Assembly: GCA_036678685.1 (NCBI GenBank)
Contig: JAZIHH010000016.1
Coordinates: 20,557 to 84,556, forward strand
Reading direction: 5' to 3'
Origin: JAZIHH01 sp036678685
GTDB taxonomy: Bacteria > Bacillota > UBA4882 > UBA10575
Length of the DNA stretch: 64,000 nucleotides
The notes under the pieces were generated by a model, which saw only the letters and a list, made by a program, of their open reading frames with translations, ran no database searches and had not been told where the DNA came from. A program made the position numbers and the translations under genes. The first letter of the stretch is position 1; the number at the start of each line of letters is the position of its first letter. Below, piece by piece: positions 33,516-41,808 of the stretch.

Positions 33516-34490
33516 TTATTTTGCACCCTTCTTGTTTTGAAAGGCTTCAGCCGGGTTTCCAACCAAAAACTCTTCAATCACCCTATTATCCAGACCGACC
33601 TGTTTCAAAAGGGGAACAAATTTAGTAATGATGTAGTCAAGACCTATATTACCGCCATAACTTTTCATTCTTTCTCTCGTTACATCAAGTCCCAGAAGAA
33701 TTTGCCGCTGAAAACCGGCTTCCACCATTTTGGCAATGTGGATCGCCTCTTCTTCATCAGAATGGTATTTATAGCGACCGATTGTGTCATATTCCAAGTA
33801 AACCCCCGTCTCTGCCACCCGGCAGTGATAACCAAAATCCCGAAGATCCCGGTCCAGGTGGCAAAGGATCAACCCCTTGGGAGACAGTCCCTGGTCAAGA
33901 AAGAAATCGATCTGTTCCAACGCTCCTTTACCCATTTCCACATGGCTTAGAATCGGTAAACCAGTCTCCTTAGCCGCCTCGGCAGCCGCGGTAAAGAGTC
34001 GCCGGTAGGCGGGGGTTAATCCCCCAGCTTCGGCGGCAACTTTAATCACCCCTGGCTTGGCGGTTATGCGTTGGCAAGGCAAAGCAAAATCCCCATCAAT
34101 ATACATACCCTCACGGTACTCAGAGATAAACAAATCGGTTAGTTTGTCTTGGGCAATAGTATGAATCCAATGGTCGGATGGGTAAAAGCTTAATTTGTGA
34201 AAACCGGTTGAGGCCAGTATATTAATGTTACTGGCTTTCGAAGCCCGGGATAAGAGCTCCGCCATACGGCCACAGCCAAGGGGCTGGGCGTCAATAATTG
34301 CCCGACCGCCAGCCTTTTGGTAGAGATGCAACTCCGCTAGGGTCTTGGGCCAGGAATCCAAACGCAGGCTGGGATTAACCTTCGCCGAATGTCCATCCGC
34401 AATAAAGAGATGTTCATGAGCATGGCAAAATCCCAGCGATTTCGGGGCAATCGCTCCGGTGACCGTCATGATCGTCCTCTCATTATTCAT
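33516..34490 (-). CDS. Phosphotriesterase-family metal-dependent hydrolase (possible lactonase)
   Basis: A 324-residue amidohydrolase-fold protein. HxH metal ligands are in FCHAHEHLF (H25, H27), the bridging Lys is in KPGVIKVAAEAGG, later His ligands are in LSHVEMG and LCHLDRD, and the final Asp is in LLGLDVTRERMKSYGG. These are the complete metal set of the PTE/lactonase family. Beside a Gfo/Idh/MocA dehydrogenase a sugar- or cyclitol-derived lactone is the natural guess. A second ATG at 34469 has the better ribosome site (GAGAGGACGATC), so the N-terminus is uncertain by seven residues. Confidence 0.85.
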   Translation of the reverse strand: MNNERTIMTVTGAIAPKSLGFCHAHEHLFIADGHSAKVNPSLRLDSWPKTLAELHLYQKAGGRAIIDAQPLGCGRMAELLSRASKASNINILASTGFHKLSFYPSDHWIHTIAQDKLTDLFISEYREGMYIDGDFALPCQRITAKPGVIKVAAEAGGLTPAYRRLFTAAAEAAKETGLPILSHVEMGKGALEQIDFFLDQGLSPKGLILCHLDRDLRDFGYHCRVAETGVYLEYDTIGRYKYHSDEEEAIHIAKMVEAGFQRQILLGLDVTRERMKSYGGNIGLDYIITKFVPLLKQVGLDNRVIEEFLVGNPAEAFQNKKGAK

Positions 34491-34525
34491 AATTTCCGTC
34501 TTCCCAATCCCCTTTTTAGCCTTGG

Positions 34526-35557
34526 TTAATACTCCAGGGTGATCTCCCTTTTTTCTTTCAGAGAACGGTTCCCGGCAGTAACAACTTTAACTGCCATTTT
34601 GCCGTCAATCCCTGTTACCTCCGGTTGCTCGTCATTAAGTATACAATTAATAAAATGAACGGCTTCAGCCAGATAAGCTTCACGGAAGAGTGAACGCCAA
34701 CTTTTGACGATCGGCCTGACCATACCGCTTTTATAGTTACAAACCGTTACGCTTTTTTCATGCACTTGCCCGATAAAAACAACTCCCTCGGTGCCTAAGA
34801 TCTCAACCCGGGTATCATATCCGTATTTAACCGCCGCTGCGCCGTCAATCGAGCCCAATAGTCCATTTTGAAATGTGGCGTTTAGCACAAAAGTATCATA
34901 GTAGTCCGGGAATTCCTCCTTAACTTCCTGATTACGGAAATTACCACCAATCATATGGACGGTCTTAAACTCACTGCCGGAAAACCATCTTAAAGTATCA
35001 ATATCATGACTGTTCACTTCCGCCAGACAACCATTACTTTTCCTTAGATCGAACATCCAGCGTTGGGGCTCACTCGGCCCACGGTTGGTGGATTTAACCA
35101 ACACCGGCTCCCCGATTTCCCCGTTATCAATAACTTTTTTCGCCTGCCGGAAACTGTCATCGAACCGGCGCATAAAACCAATTTGCAACTTGACCTTGTT
35201 TTCTTTAACCGCGGCAATCATTTGGTCGCATTCATCTTCATTCATTGCCATTGGTTTTTCACAGAAAATATGTTTACCCGCTTTGGCGGCGGTAACGACA
35301 ATATCCCGGTGATAAACGGTAGGGGTTGCCACCACGACCGCATCAATTGAGTCGTTTTTAAAGGCTTCGCGATAATCGGTATAATATTGGTCAACACCAA
35401 GCTCACGACAAGCTTTTTCAGAAGCCGGCGATGGATCTACAATCGCCACCAGTTTAGCGTGGGGAACCTTCGTTTTGTAATTAACCGCATGAATCATTCC
35501 GGCTCTTCCCGCCCCGACCACACAAACACCAATGTGATTTCCTTTCATTTTCGACAC
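34526..35557 (-). CDS. Gfo/Idh/MocA-family oxidoreductase (inositol dehydrogenase-like)
   Basis: A 343-residue NAD(P)-dependent sugar or cyclitol dehydrogenase. The Rossmann motif is GVCVVGAGRAGMIHA, and the signature EKPM is in AGKHIFCEKPMAMNEDE. QIGFMRRFDDSFRQAKKVID and NRGPSEPQRWMFDLRKSNG resemble inositol 2-dehydrogenases, and NSHDIDTLRWFSG carries the catalytic His/Asp. The start is GTG 35557 or ATG 35548, both within reach of AAGGAAAAG. It is the first gene of the operon with the hydrolase, AroE-like protein and isomerase. Confidence 0.9.
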   Translation of the reverse strand: MSKMKGNHIGVCVVGAGRAGMIHAVNYKTKVPHAKLVAIVDPSPASEKACRELGVDQYYTDYREAFKNDSIDAVVVATPTVYHRDIVVTAAKAGKHIFCEKPMAMNEDECDQMIAAVKENKVKLQIGFMRRFDDSFRQAKKVIDNGEIGEPVLVKSTNRGPSEPQRWMFDLRKSNGCLAEVNSHDIDTLRWFSGSEFKTVHMIGGNFRNQEVKEEFPDYYDTFVLNATFQNGLLGSIDGAAAVKYGYDTRVEILGTEGVVFIGQVHEKSVTVCNYKSGMVRPIVKSWRSLFREAYLAEAVHFINCILNDEQPEVTGIDGKMAVKVVTAGNRSLKEKREITLEY

Positions 35558-35594
35558 CTTTTCCTTGTAATATTCTATTATTTTTTATTGTTTG

Positions 35595-35628
35595 TTATCA
35601 TTTTATCATGAATTTAAAGTGTGGTCAA
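35595..35628 (-). promoter_or_regulatory. Promoter with DeoR-type operator for the Gfo/Idh operon
   Basis: Minus strand: TTGACC (35623-35628), 17 bases, TAAAAT (35600-35605). TGATAA (35603-35608) overlaps the -10 as at the other two promoters; here the second TGATAA follows after only two bases (35595-35600). Confidence 0.65.
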
Positions 35629-35680
35629 CTATTTTTAACAGTCACGAAAATCCCCGGGAATCTCAGGTTCATTCCTGATA

Positions 35681-35730
35681 AAAAAAACTCTCCCCGGGCA
35701 GTGTTTACCACTGCCCGGGAAGAGTTTTTC
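35681..35730. terminator. Strong bidirectional terminator
   Basis: A long stem built on CCCGGGCAGTG / CACTGCCCGGG, extended by ACTCT and AGAGT, with A-runs on one side and T-runs on the other. It lies past the end of oppF on the minus strand and separates the opp operon from the carbohydrate island. Confidence 0.9.
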
Positions 35731-35801
35731 CATTCCCTCTACAGCTGGTGATTTCGGATAGTTTTGCGGAGAAAACCCTTTAGGGACGGGACGGTTAAGA
35801 A

Positions 35802-36857
35802 TTATAGATTATGGCAGGCCACCCACTGCCCTTGGCCCAGATCCGTGACGGGCGGCTCCTCTTCCCTGCATACCGGCAGGACACGGTCGCAACGGGTATG
35901 AAAACGGCACCCCGGCGGCGGGGCGATCGGACTGGGCACATCGCCCTCCAGAAGAATCCGTTTCCGGCTGCGTTCCACCTCGGGATCGGCAATCGGAACA
36001 GCGGATAAAAGGGCTTTGGTGTATGGATGCAGCGGGTTCTCATACAGGTTTTCACTGGTGACCAGCTCGACGATTTTACCCAAATACATGACCGCCACAT
36101 AATCGGAGATATATTTAATCATGGAAAGATCATGGGAAATAATCAGGTAGGTCAATCCCAGTTCATTCTGGAGACGTTCCAGCATGTTCACGATTTGGGC
36201 TTGGATCGAGACATCAACCGCGGAAACCGGTTCGTCGCAGACGATCAAATCCGGTTCCACCGCCAGGGCCCGGGCAATCCCGATCCGCTGACGCTGGCCG
36301 CCGCTGAACTCGTGGGGATAGCGGTTGATATGCTCCGGGTTGAGACCAACCAGGTTAAGCAGGTAGCGAATTTTTTCCATACGCTCTTTTTTATTCGCCG
36401 CCAAACCGTGAATATCAATCGGCTCGCCGACAATATCGCCCACCGTCATGCGGGGGTTTAACGAAGCATAGGGATCCTGAAAGACCATCTGCATCTGCCG
36501 GCGGTTTCTGAGCCGCAATTCGCCGGTGGCCTTGGTCAGATCCGTTCCTTTATAAATAACAGACCCGGCGGTAGGACGGTAGAGGCCGATCACAGTCCGT
36601 CCGACCGTGGTCTTACCGCAGCCGCTCTCCCCGACCAGGCCCAGGGTTTTACCTGCATCAATGGTGAAGGAAACCCCGTCAACCGCCTTGATGATACCCC
36701 GTCCGCTCCGGGCCCGGTTTTCCCCCGCCGTTTCATCTGCACCGGCGGCCACGGCGGATAAATTTTCCCCCATGGCGGCCATGCCGCCTTTCTGGCTGAA
36801 ATATTTCTTCAAATCCACCACTTCTAAAAGCGGAGTATGCTGCTGCTTTTCGGCCAT
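35802..36857 (-). CDS. Oligopeptide ABC transporter ATPase (OppF/DppF type)
   Basis: A 351-residue ATPase. Walker A is GESGCGKTT, the signature FSGGQRQRIGIARAL, Walker B LIVCDEPVSAVD; the C-terminal oligopeptide-transporter tail has PIAPPPGCRFHTRCDR with the conserved cysteines. Between the first strand (LKKYFSQKGG) and the Walker A region there is an Ala/Gly-rich insertion of about 30 residues (AAMGENLSAVAAGADETAG), not usual for the family. It is the last gene of the operon, two bases after oppD. Confidence 0.93.
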   Translation of the reverse strand: MAEKQQHTPLLEVVDLKKYFSQKGGMAAMGENLSAVAAGADETAGENRARSGRGIIKAVDGVSFTIDAGKTLGLVGESGCGKTTVGRTVIGLYRPTAGSVIYKGTDLTKATGELRLRNRRQMQMVFQDPYASLNPRMTVGDIVGEPIDIHGLAANKKERMEKIRYLLNLVGLNPEHINRYPHEFSGGQRQRIGIARALAVEPDLIVCDEPVSAVDVSIQAQIVNMLERLQNELGLTYLIISHDLSMIKYISDYVAVMYLGKIVELVTSENLYENPLHPYTKALLSAVPIADPEVERSRKRILLEGDVPSPIAPPPGCRFHTRCDRVLPVCREEEPPVTDLGQGQWVACHNL

Positions 36858-36859
36858 GT

Positions 36860-37858
36860 CTAAAGAACCTCCCTTTTAAACCGGACTGCCGGCGCCTGGG
36901 GATGCATAAGCCAGCACCTGACCCTTGTCTCGCCAAATTCCGGCGGCATTTCCTGTGCACATATTTCCATGGCATAATCGCAACGCGGGACAAAAGGGCA
37001 CCAGGTAAATTTCTGCAACAAATCAGGCGGTTGTCCCCAGATCGGTGTCAATTTTTTTGTTTTGTCCATATCCAAGCGGGGAACGGATTTCAACAGACCC
37101 CAGGTGTACGGATGAGACGGCGACTTCAGGATTTCGTCGACGGTCCCAGATTCAACAATCTGGCCGGCGTACATCACCAGGACCCGGTCGGCGATCCCCG
37201 CGACCACACCCAGGTCGTGGGTGATAAGAATGATAGCCGTCTTGAGCCGTTGTTTGATCTCTTTTAAAAGGGCCAGGATTTGCGCTTGGATCGTCACGTC
37301 CAGGGCGGTCGTCGGCTCGTCGGCAATCAGCAGTTTTGGTTCACAGGCCAGGGCCATGGCGATCATCACCCGTTGCCGCATCCCGCCGCTGAATTGGTGG
37401 GGATACTGTTTTAAACGCACCTCCGGTTCGGGGATGCCGACCATTTTAAAGAGCTCAATTGCTTTTTGCCGGGCCTGACTTTTCGTCATCCCTTTGTGCA
37501 AAATCAAATTTTCCGTCACCTGCGTGGCAATGCTTAAAACCGGGTTTAAAAAAGTCAGCGGATCCTGAAAAATGATACCGATGGTATTGCCACGGATCTT
37601 CCGCATCTGCCGCTCGGTTTTTTGCAAAAGATCTTCGTTGTTAAAGATGATCGAACCACCGGTGATCTTGGCCGGCGGCGACGGCAACAAACGCATAATC
37701 GACTGGGCGGTGACACTCTTGCCACAGCCGGATTCCCCCACCAGAGCCACCACTTCCCCGGGCGACACCTGAAAACTGACCCCCCGCACTGCTTGGACCA
37801 CACCGGCATAGGTGCTGAATTGTACTTCTAAATCTTTGACCTCCAGTAAATGCTCCAT
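36860..37858 (-). CDS. Oligopeptide ABC transporter ATPase (OppD/DppD type)
   Basis: A 332-residue ATPase with Walker A GESGCGKSV, signature FSGGMRQRVMIAMAL, Walker B LLIADEPTTALD, H-loop ITHD and the C-terminal PFVPRCDYAMEIC tail of peptide transporter ATPases. It pairs with OppF as a heterodimer and sits between oppC and oppF with small gaps. Confidence 0.94.
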   Translation of the reverse strand: MEHLLEVKDLEVQFSTYAGVVQAVRGVSFQVSPGEVVALVGESGCGKSVTAQSIMRLLPSPPAKITGGSIIFNNEDLLQKTERQMRKIRGNTIGIIFQDPLTFLNPVLSIATQVTENLILHKGMTKSQARQKAIELFKMVGIPEPEVRLKQYPHQFSGGMRQRVMIAMALACEPKLLIADEPTTALDVTIQAQILALLKEIKQRLKTAIILITHDLGVVAGIADRVLVMYAGQIVESGTVDEILKSPSHPYTWGLLKSVPRLDMDKTKKLTPIWGQPPDLLQKFTWCPFVPRCDYAMEICAQEMPPEFGETRVRCWLMHPQAPAVRFKREVL

Positions 37859-37870
37859 TACAGCTGCCTC

Positions 37871-38797
37871 CTATTTTCTCATTTTGGGATCAAGGGCGTC
37901 CCGGAGCCCGTCACCCAGGAAATTAAAGGCCAACAGGGTGATACAGATGGCTGCGGAAGGGAAAAACAACAAATGGGGATGGGACTTCAGACTGACAAGA
38001 GCGTCGGACGCAAGCGTACCCCAACTGGCCTTGGGCGCCGACACCCCAAGGCCGATGAAGCTGAGAAAAGCCTCGGTAAAAATGGCCTGCGGTATGGTTA
38101 GGGTAGCGGTCACAATAATCGGCCCCATACAGTTCGGGATCAAATGACGTAATAAAATCCGCCTTTTCGACGCGCCGATGGTGTGCGCGGCCATCACAAA
38201 TTCCTGCTCCTTTAAACTGAGGATCTGACCGCGGACAATCCGGGCCATCGGCAACCAATAGACCAGCCCCAAAGCAAGATACATACTGATCAAGCCGGCG
38301 TCTTGCGGCAGGATCTCTTTCAAGTAAACCATCAGCAGGATGACCCAGAGTAAGAAAGGAATACTGTACATGATATCAACAAAGCGCATCATCACGTTGT
38401 CGAGCCAACCACCGACAAAACCGGAAATACCCCCGTATAACACGCCAAAAATGGTCACGAGGGCCGCCACAAAACCGATGGAAAGGGAGATCCTAGCGCC
38501 GTATAAAACTCTGGTAAAAAGATCCCGTCCCAGTCCGTCCGTGCCAAACCAATGCTCGGCGCTGGGTCCCTGGTTCCGGCGGGAAAAATCCTGCTCGGAA
38601 TAGGTGTAGGGCGAAAGCATGGGCCCGAAGATGGCCAGAAGAATGATTAAAATGATGACCCCCAGACTAATCATGGCCGCCGGATTTTGTTTGAGACGCC
38701 GCCAAGCATCTTGCCAATAAGTGGTACTCGGCCGGATCAGTTCCTTTTGCTCCACCTTTTGTTCTAAAGGTTTAAACAACTCTGGTGACAACTGCAT
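37871..38797 (-). CDS. Oligopeptide ABC transporter permease (OppC type)
   Basis: A 308-residue permease with an N-terminal cytoplasmic stretch, a first membrane segment (MISLGVIILIILLAIFGPML), the OppC-type outside loop (PSAEHWFGTDGLGRDLFTRV) and the coupling loop EFVMAAHTIGASKRRILLRHLIPN. The stop of oppB lies two bases before its start. Confidence 0.94.
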   Translation of the reverse strand: MQLSPELFKPLEQKVEQKELIRPSTTYWQDAWRRLKQNPAAMISLGVIILIILLAIFGPMLSPYTYSEQDFSRRNQGPSAEHWFGTDGLGRDLFTRVLYGARISLSIGFVAALVTIFGVLYGGISGFVGGWLDNVMMRFVDIMYSIPFLLWVILLMVYLKEILPQDAGLISMYLALGLVYWLPMARIVRGQILSLKEQEFVMAAHTIGASKRRILLRHLIPNCMGPIIVTATLTIPQAIFTEAFLSFIGLGVSAPKASWGTLASDALVSLKSHPHLLFFPSAAICITLLAFNFLGDGLRDALDPKMRK

Positions 38798-38798
38798 T

Positions 38799-39734
38799 TT
38801 AAACTATTTCCTTTCTTCCGCCAAGTTTGATACGCGGGTCGAGCAGGGGATAGGCAAGGTCGACCAGGAGATTGGCCACAATCAGAAAAACGCAGTAGAA
38901 AACGGTGACCCCGAGAATAACCGTGTAATCCCGGTTATAAATACTGGTAACAAAATGCTTGCCCAACCCCGGTACGGCGAAAATATTCTCCACCACAAAA
39001 CTACCGGTTAAAATCGTGGCCAACAGCGGTCCCATATAGGTAACCACCGGAATAATCGCGTTTTTCACCGCGTGTAGCCAAAGCACGCGTGACTGCGGCA
39101 ACCCTTTGGCTACCGCTGTTTTCATGTAATCCTGGCTTAAAACGTCAAGCATGCTTGAACGGGTCAGACGGGCAATAAAGGCCGTCGGCGCCCCGGCCAG
39201 CGCAATCGCGGGCATAATCACCTGCTTGGGAGTACCCCACATCGCCGCCGGAAGCAAACCCCAACGGTAAGCCAGGAAATACATTAAAACCGTACCAATG
39301 ACAAAACCGGGCATGGCAATCCCGATGGTACTGAAGAACATCACTATATAATCGGGAACTTTATTCTGTTTCAAAGCCGCCAAAATACCGGCAGGCACCC
39401 CTATTAAAAGGGCGATAACAACGGCGACACCGCCCAACTGCATGGAAACGGGAAACCTTTCGGCAATAATATCATTAACGGTCCTCCCCCGGTACTTATA
39501 TGAAGGACCCAAATCGCCTTTGGCCAAGTGCAAAAGGTAATCGAAATATTGTTTATGAAGAGGTTGATCCAAATTGTACCTGGCCTCAATATTGGCTTTA
39601 ACCGCTTCCGGAAGAGCTTTCTCCCTTTGAAAGGGGCCGCCGGGAATAATATGCATAAACAAAAAAGTAACAGTTACCACCACCAGCAAAGCTCCCAAAG
39701 CATAAAGAATCCGTCGTACAAGATAGTTAAGCAA
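38799..39734 (-). CDS. Oligopeptide ABC transporter permease (OppB type)
   Basis: A 311-residue permease starting LNYLVRRILYALGALLVVVTVTF, the usual OppB first helix. The outside loop has GGPFQREKALPEAVKANIEARYNLDQP and the coupling loop DYMKTAVAKGLPQSRVLWLHAVKNA. The TTG start at 39734 follows AGGGGGCACCGAGGA. A gap of 187 bases with a hairpin separates it from oppA. Confidence 0.94.
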   Translation of the reverse strand: MLNYLVRRILYALGALLVVVTVTFLFMHIIPGGPFQREKALPEAVKANIEARYNLDQPLHKQYFDYLLHLAKGDLGPSYKYRGRTVNDIIAERFPVSMQLGGVAVVIALLIGVPAGILAALKQNKVPDYIVMFFSTIGIAMPGFVIGTVLMYFLAYRWGLLPAAMWGTPKQVIMPAIALAGAPTAFIARLTRSSMLDVLSQDYMKTAVAKGLPQSRVLWLHAVKNAIIPVVTYMGPLLATILTGSFVVENIFAVPGLGKHFVTSIYNRDYTVILGVTVFYCVFLIVANLLVDLAYPLLDPRIKLGGRKEIV

Positions 39735-39839
39735 ATCCTCGGTGCCCCCTTTAATTTATAAAATCCGGGAACAGGGCTGCACGGGAGCGGGAGGCGGGAG
39801 TAAAGAACCCGCCGCCAACCCGTTCCTGCAGTTCATGAT

Positions 39840-39906
39840 GAGAAGAGGTATACTCGGTATACCTCTTCTCGTCTCAGCCAACTAAATCGTTCTCAGCCAA
39901 CTAAAA
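39840..39906 (-). other. Perfect hairpin and short direct repeats between oppA and oppB
   Basis: 39840-39870 is a perfect 14-base stem, GAGAAGAGGTATAC and its complement, with a three-base loop and no T-run. Next to it TCTCAGCCAACTAAA occurs twice (39872-39886, 39892-39906). A hairpin of this kind after a solute-binding protein gene commonly stabilises the upstream mRNA and gives more binding protein than permease; that role is inferred. Confidence 0.8.
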
Positions 39907-39921
39907 CCACCCAACGGGCTC

Positions 39922-41538
39922 TTACTTGGTCACATAAGCTTCTTTAAAGTCCAGACCGCCGGTGCTCACGTAAACGTAATCCTTCACCTTGGTGCTGACC
40001 ATCATCGGATTGGTATAGTAGTAAATCGGCATAATCGGCATATCTCTCATCAAGATATCTTCCTGCTCGTGCAAGAGCGGGATCCGGTCCGCCGGATCGG
40101 AAAGGCGGATCAACTGGCCGATGATTTCATCATAGCGGGGGTCGCCCCAGTTGGAATTGTTGTTTCCGCCGCCGGTTCTCCACATGTCAAGGAAGGAGGT
40201 GGCGTCAACATAGTCGGCAATCCAACCGGCCCGGGCCACGTCAAAGTCACCCTGATCCCGCGAAGTCAAGTAGACGCCCCATTCCTGGTTGGTCAGAGTA
40301 ATCCCTTTGATGCCCAGGTTTTTCTCCCACATTTCCATGATGGCCTCGGCAATAATCTTATGCTGTTCCGAAGTATTGTAAAGTATCTCAAAGGGCGGGA
40401 ACCCTTCGCCGTTCGGATACCCGGCTTCGGCCAGCAGCCGTCTTGCCTCTTCGATATCTTCCACAATATAATCGCCGCCGACTTCACGGAAGTCGGAACC
40501 CTCTTTTAGATCGGGGAATCCCGGCGGGACAAAGGCATAAGCAGGCAGCTCACCGCCCTGGGTTACTTCTTCCACGATGGCCCTGCGGTCAATGGCCATG
40601 GTCAAAGCCTTGCGCACCCTGACATCATCAAAAGGTTTACGGTCACAGTTGAAAATATAGTAATAAGTGCCCAAATAAGGGAAGATGTGCAACTCGTCGG
40701 GGCGTTCCTTCTTCAGCCGGGGGATCTCGGCACCGGGAACAGTATGGGTCATGTCGACTTCCCCGGTTTCAAACATGGTCAACTCGGTGTTAATATCTTC
40801 AACCATGGTAAATACGAGACGGTCCAGTTTCACCTTGTCCGCATCCCAGTAATACTCGTTGGGGACATATTCCAGACGTCCCTGTTCCCACTTGACCAGT
40901 TTGAAGGGTCCGTTCACAATCATGGTCTCCGGTTTAAGGTGCCAACCTTCATTATCCGCCTGCACGGTGGGCCGGTGCAATGGATAGTAGGTCGGGAAAG
41001 CGGTCAAGGAGAGAAAATAGGGCGCCCCGGAAACCAGCTTCACCTTCAGGGTGTAATCATCAACCGCCTTGACGGCCATGTCATCGACACTGCCTTTACC
41101 GGTGTAAGCCTCAACAGCCCCCTCAATCAGGTCAAACATGTAACAGTAGTCCGCCGCCATCTCCGGGTCGACAGCCCTTTTCCAAGCAAACTCAAAGTCG
41201 TGGGCGGTCAGCGGATCACCGTTGGACCACTTGGCGTCCTTCCGGAGATAAAAGGTGTACTCCGTTTGGTCGGGGCTGACTTCCCATCTTTCGGCAATAG
41301 CCGGCTGCGGGATGTTGTTCTCATCCAACCGGGTCAACCCTTCGTACATCTGCAAAACCATATGGAATTCCGGAATTCCGGTCATTAAGGCCGGATCAAG
41401 GGTTTCCGGTTCGGTGCCCACATTATAGACAAGAACCATTTCCTCGCTGGCAACTTCAGTGCCGCGCCTTACCACCACAACAGCCGCCACAGCCGCAACA
41501 ACGACGACGGCGACCAGGATCCAGATATACTTTTTCAC
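39922..41538 (-). CDS. Oligopeptide ABC transporter substrate-binding protein (OppA type)
   Basis: A 538-residue family-5 binding protein with the segment RVRKALTMAIDRRAIVEEVTQGG, WSNGDPLTAHDFEFAWKRAVDP and NGPFKLVKWEQG. Residues 4-23 form a very hydrophobic Val/Ala helix and there is no cysteine after it, so it is not a lipoprotein; it is either anchored by this helix or cleaved and free. The GTG start at 41538 follows AAAGGAGGACCTGAA. First gene of oppABCDF. Confidence 0.94.
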   Translation of the reverse strand: MKKYIWILVAVVVVAAVAAVVVVRRGTEVASEEMVLVYNVGTEPETLDPALMTGIPEFHMVLQMYEGLTRLDENNIPQPAIAERWEVSPDQTEYTFYLRKDAKWSNGDPLTAHDFEFAWKRAVDPEMAADYCYMFDLIEGAVEAYTGKGSVDDMAVKAVDDYTLKVKLVSGAPYFLSLTAFPTYYPLHRPTVQADNEGWHLKPETMIVNGPFKLVKWEQGRLEYVPNEYYWDADKVKLDRLVFTMVEDINTELTMFETGEVDMTHTVPGAEIPRLKKERPDELHIFPYLGTYYYIFNCDRKPFDDVRVRKALTMAIDRRAIVEEVTQGGELPAYAFVPPGFPDLKEGSDFREVGGDYIVEDIEEARRLLAEAGYPNGEGFPPFEILYNTSEQHKIIAEAIMEMWEKNLGIKGITLTNQEWGVYLTSRDQGDFDVARAGWIADYVDATSFLDMWRTGGGNNNSNWGDPRYDEIIGQLIRLSDPADRIPLLHEQEDILMRDMPIMPIYYYTNPMMVSTKVKDYVYVSTGGLDFKEAYVTK

Positions 41539-41808
41539 TTCAGGTCCTCCTTTTTTAATTTTTTATATTAACAACACAATATAAATTGTATTGACAGAGT
41601 AAAAAGTCACCTCCTGTTTACAATGGTTTTCTCTCCCGCTAATCACAAAGACATTAAAAATATTAGTTCAACAAAGATACCATATTTCCTGCAATCCACC
41701 TAAAAATTTTCTCTGCAGTTCTTAGCCCTAACTGGACGTAAGATTTTTCCGGAGTCCGGGGCGGACAGCCGGCCCGGTAAACAGGACGAAACAGGACGGT
41801 CTTGACCT
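41539..41808. other. Leader of the opp operon and gap after the DUF4129 gene
   Basis: AT-rich. A 17-base interrupted inverted repeat (CAATACAATTTATATTG) lies at about 41577-41593, and GGAGGTGAC at 41608-41616 resembles a ribosome site without a useful frame. The opp promoter must be here, but no pair of boxes is convincing. Confidence 0.4.

Noticed and set aside
41608..41616. GGAGGTGAC as a ribosome site for a leader peptide before oppA
   Set aside because: No start codon with a useful frame follows at suitable distance.
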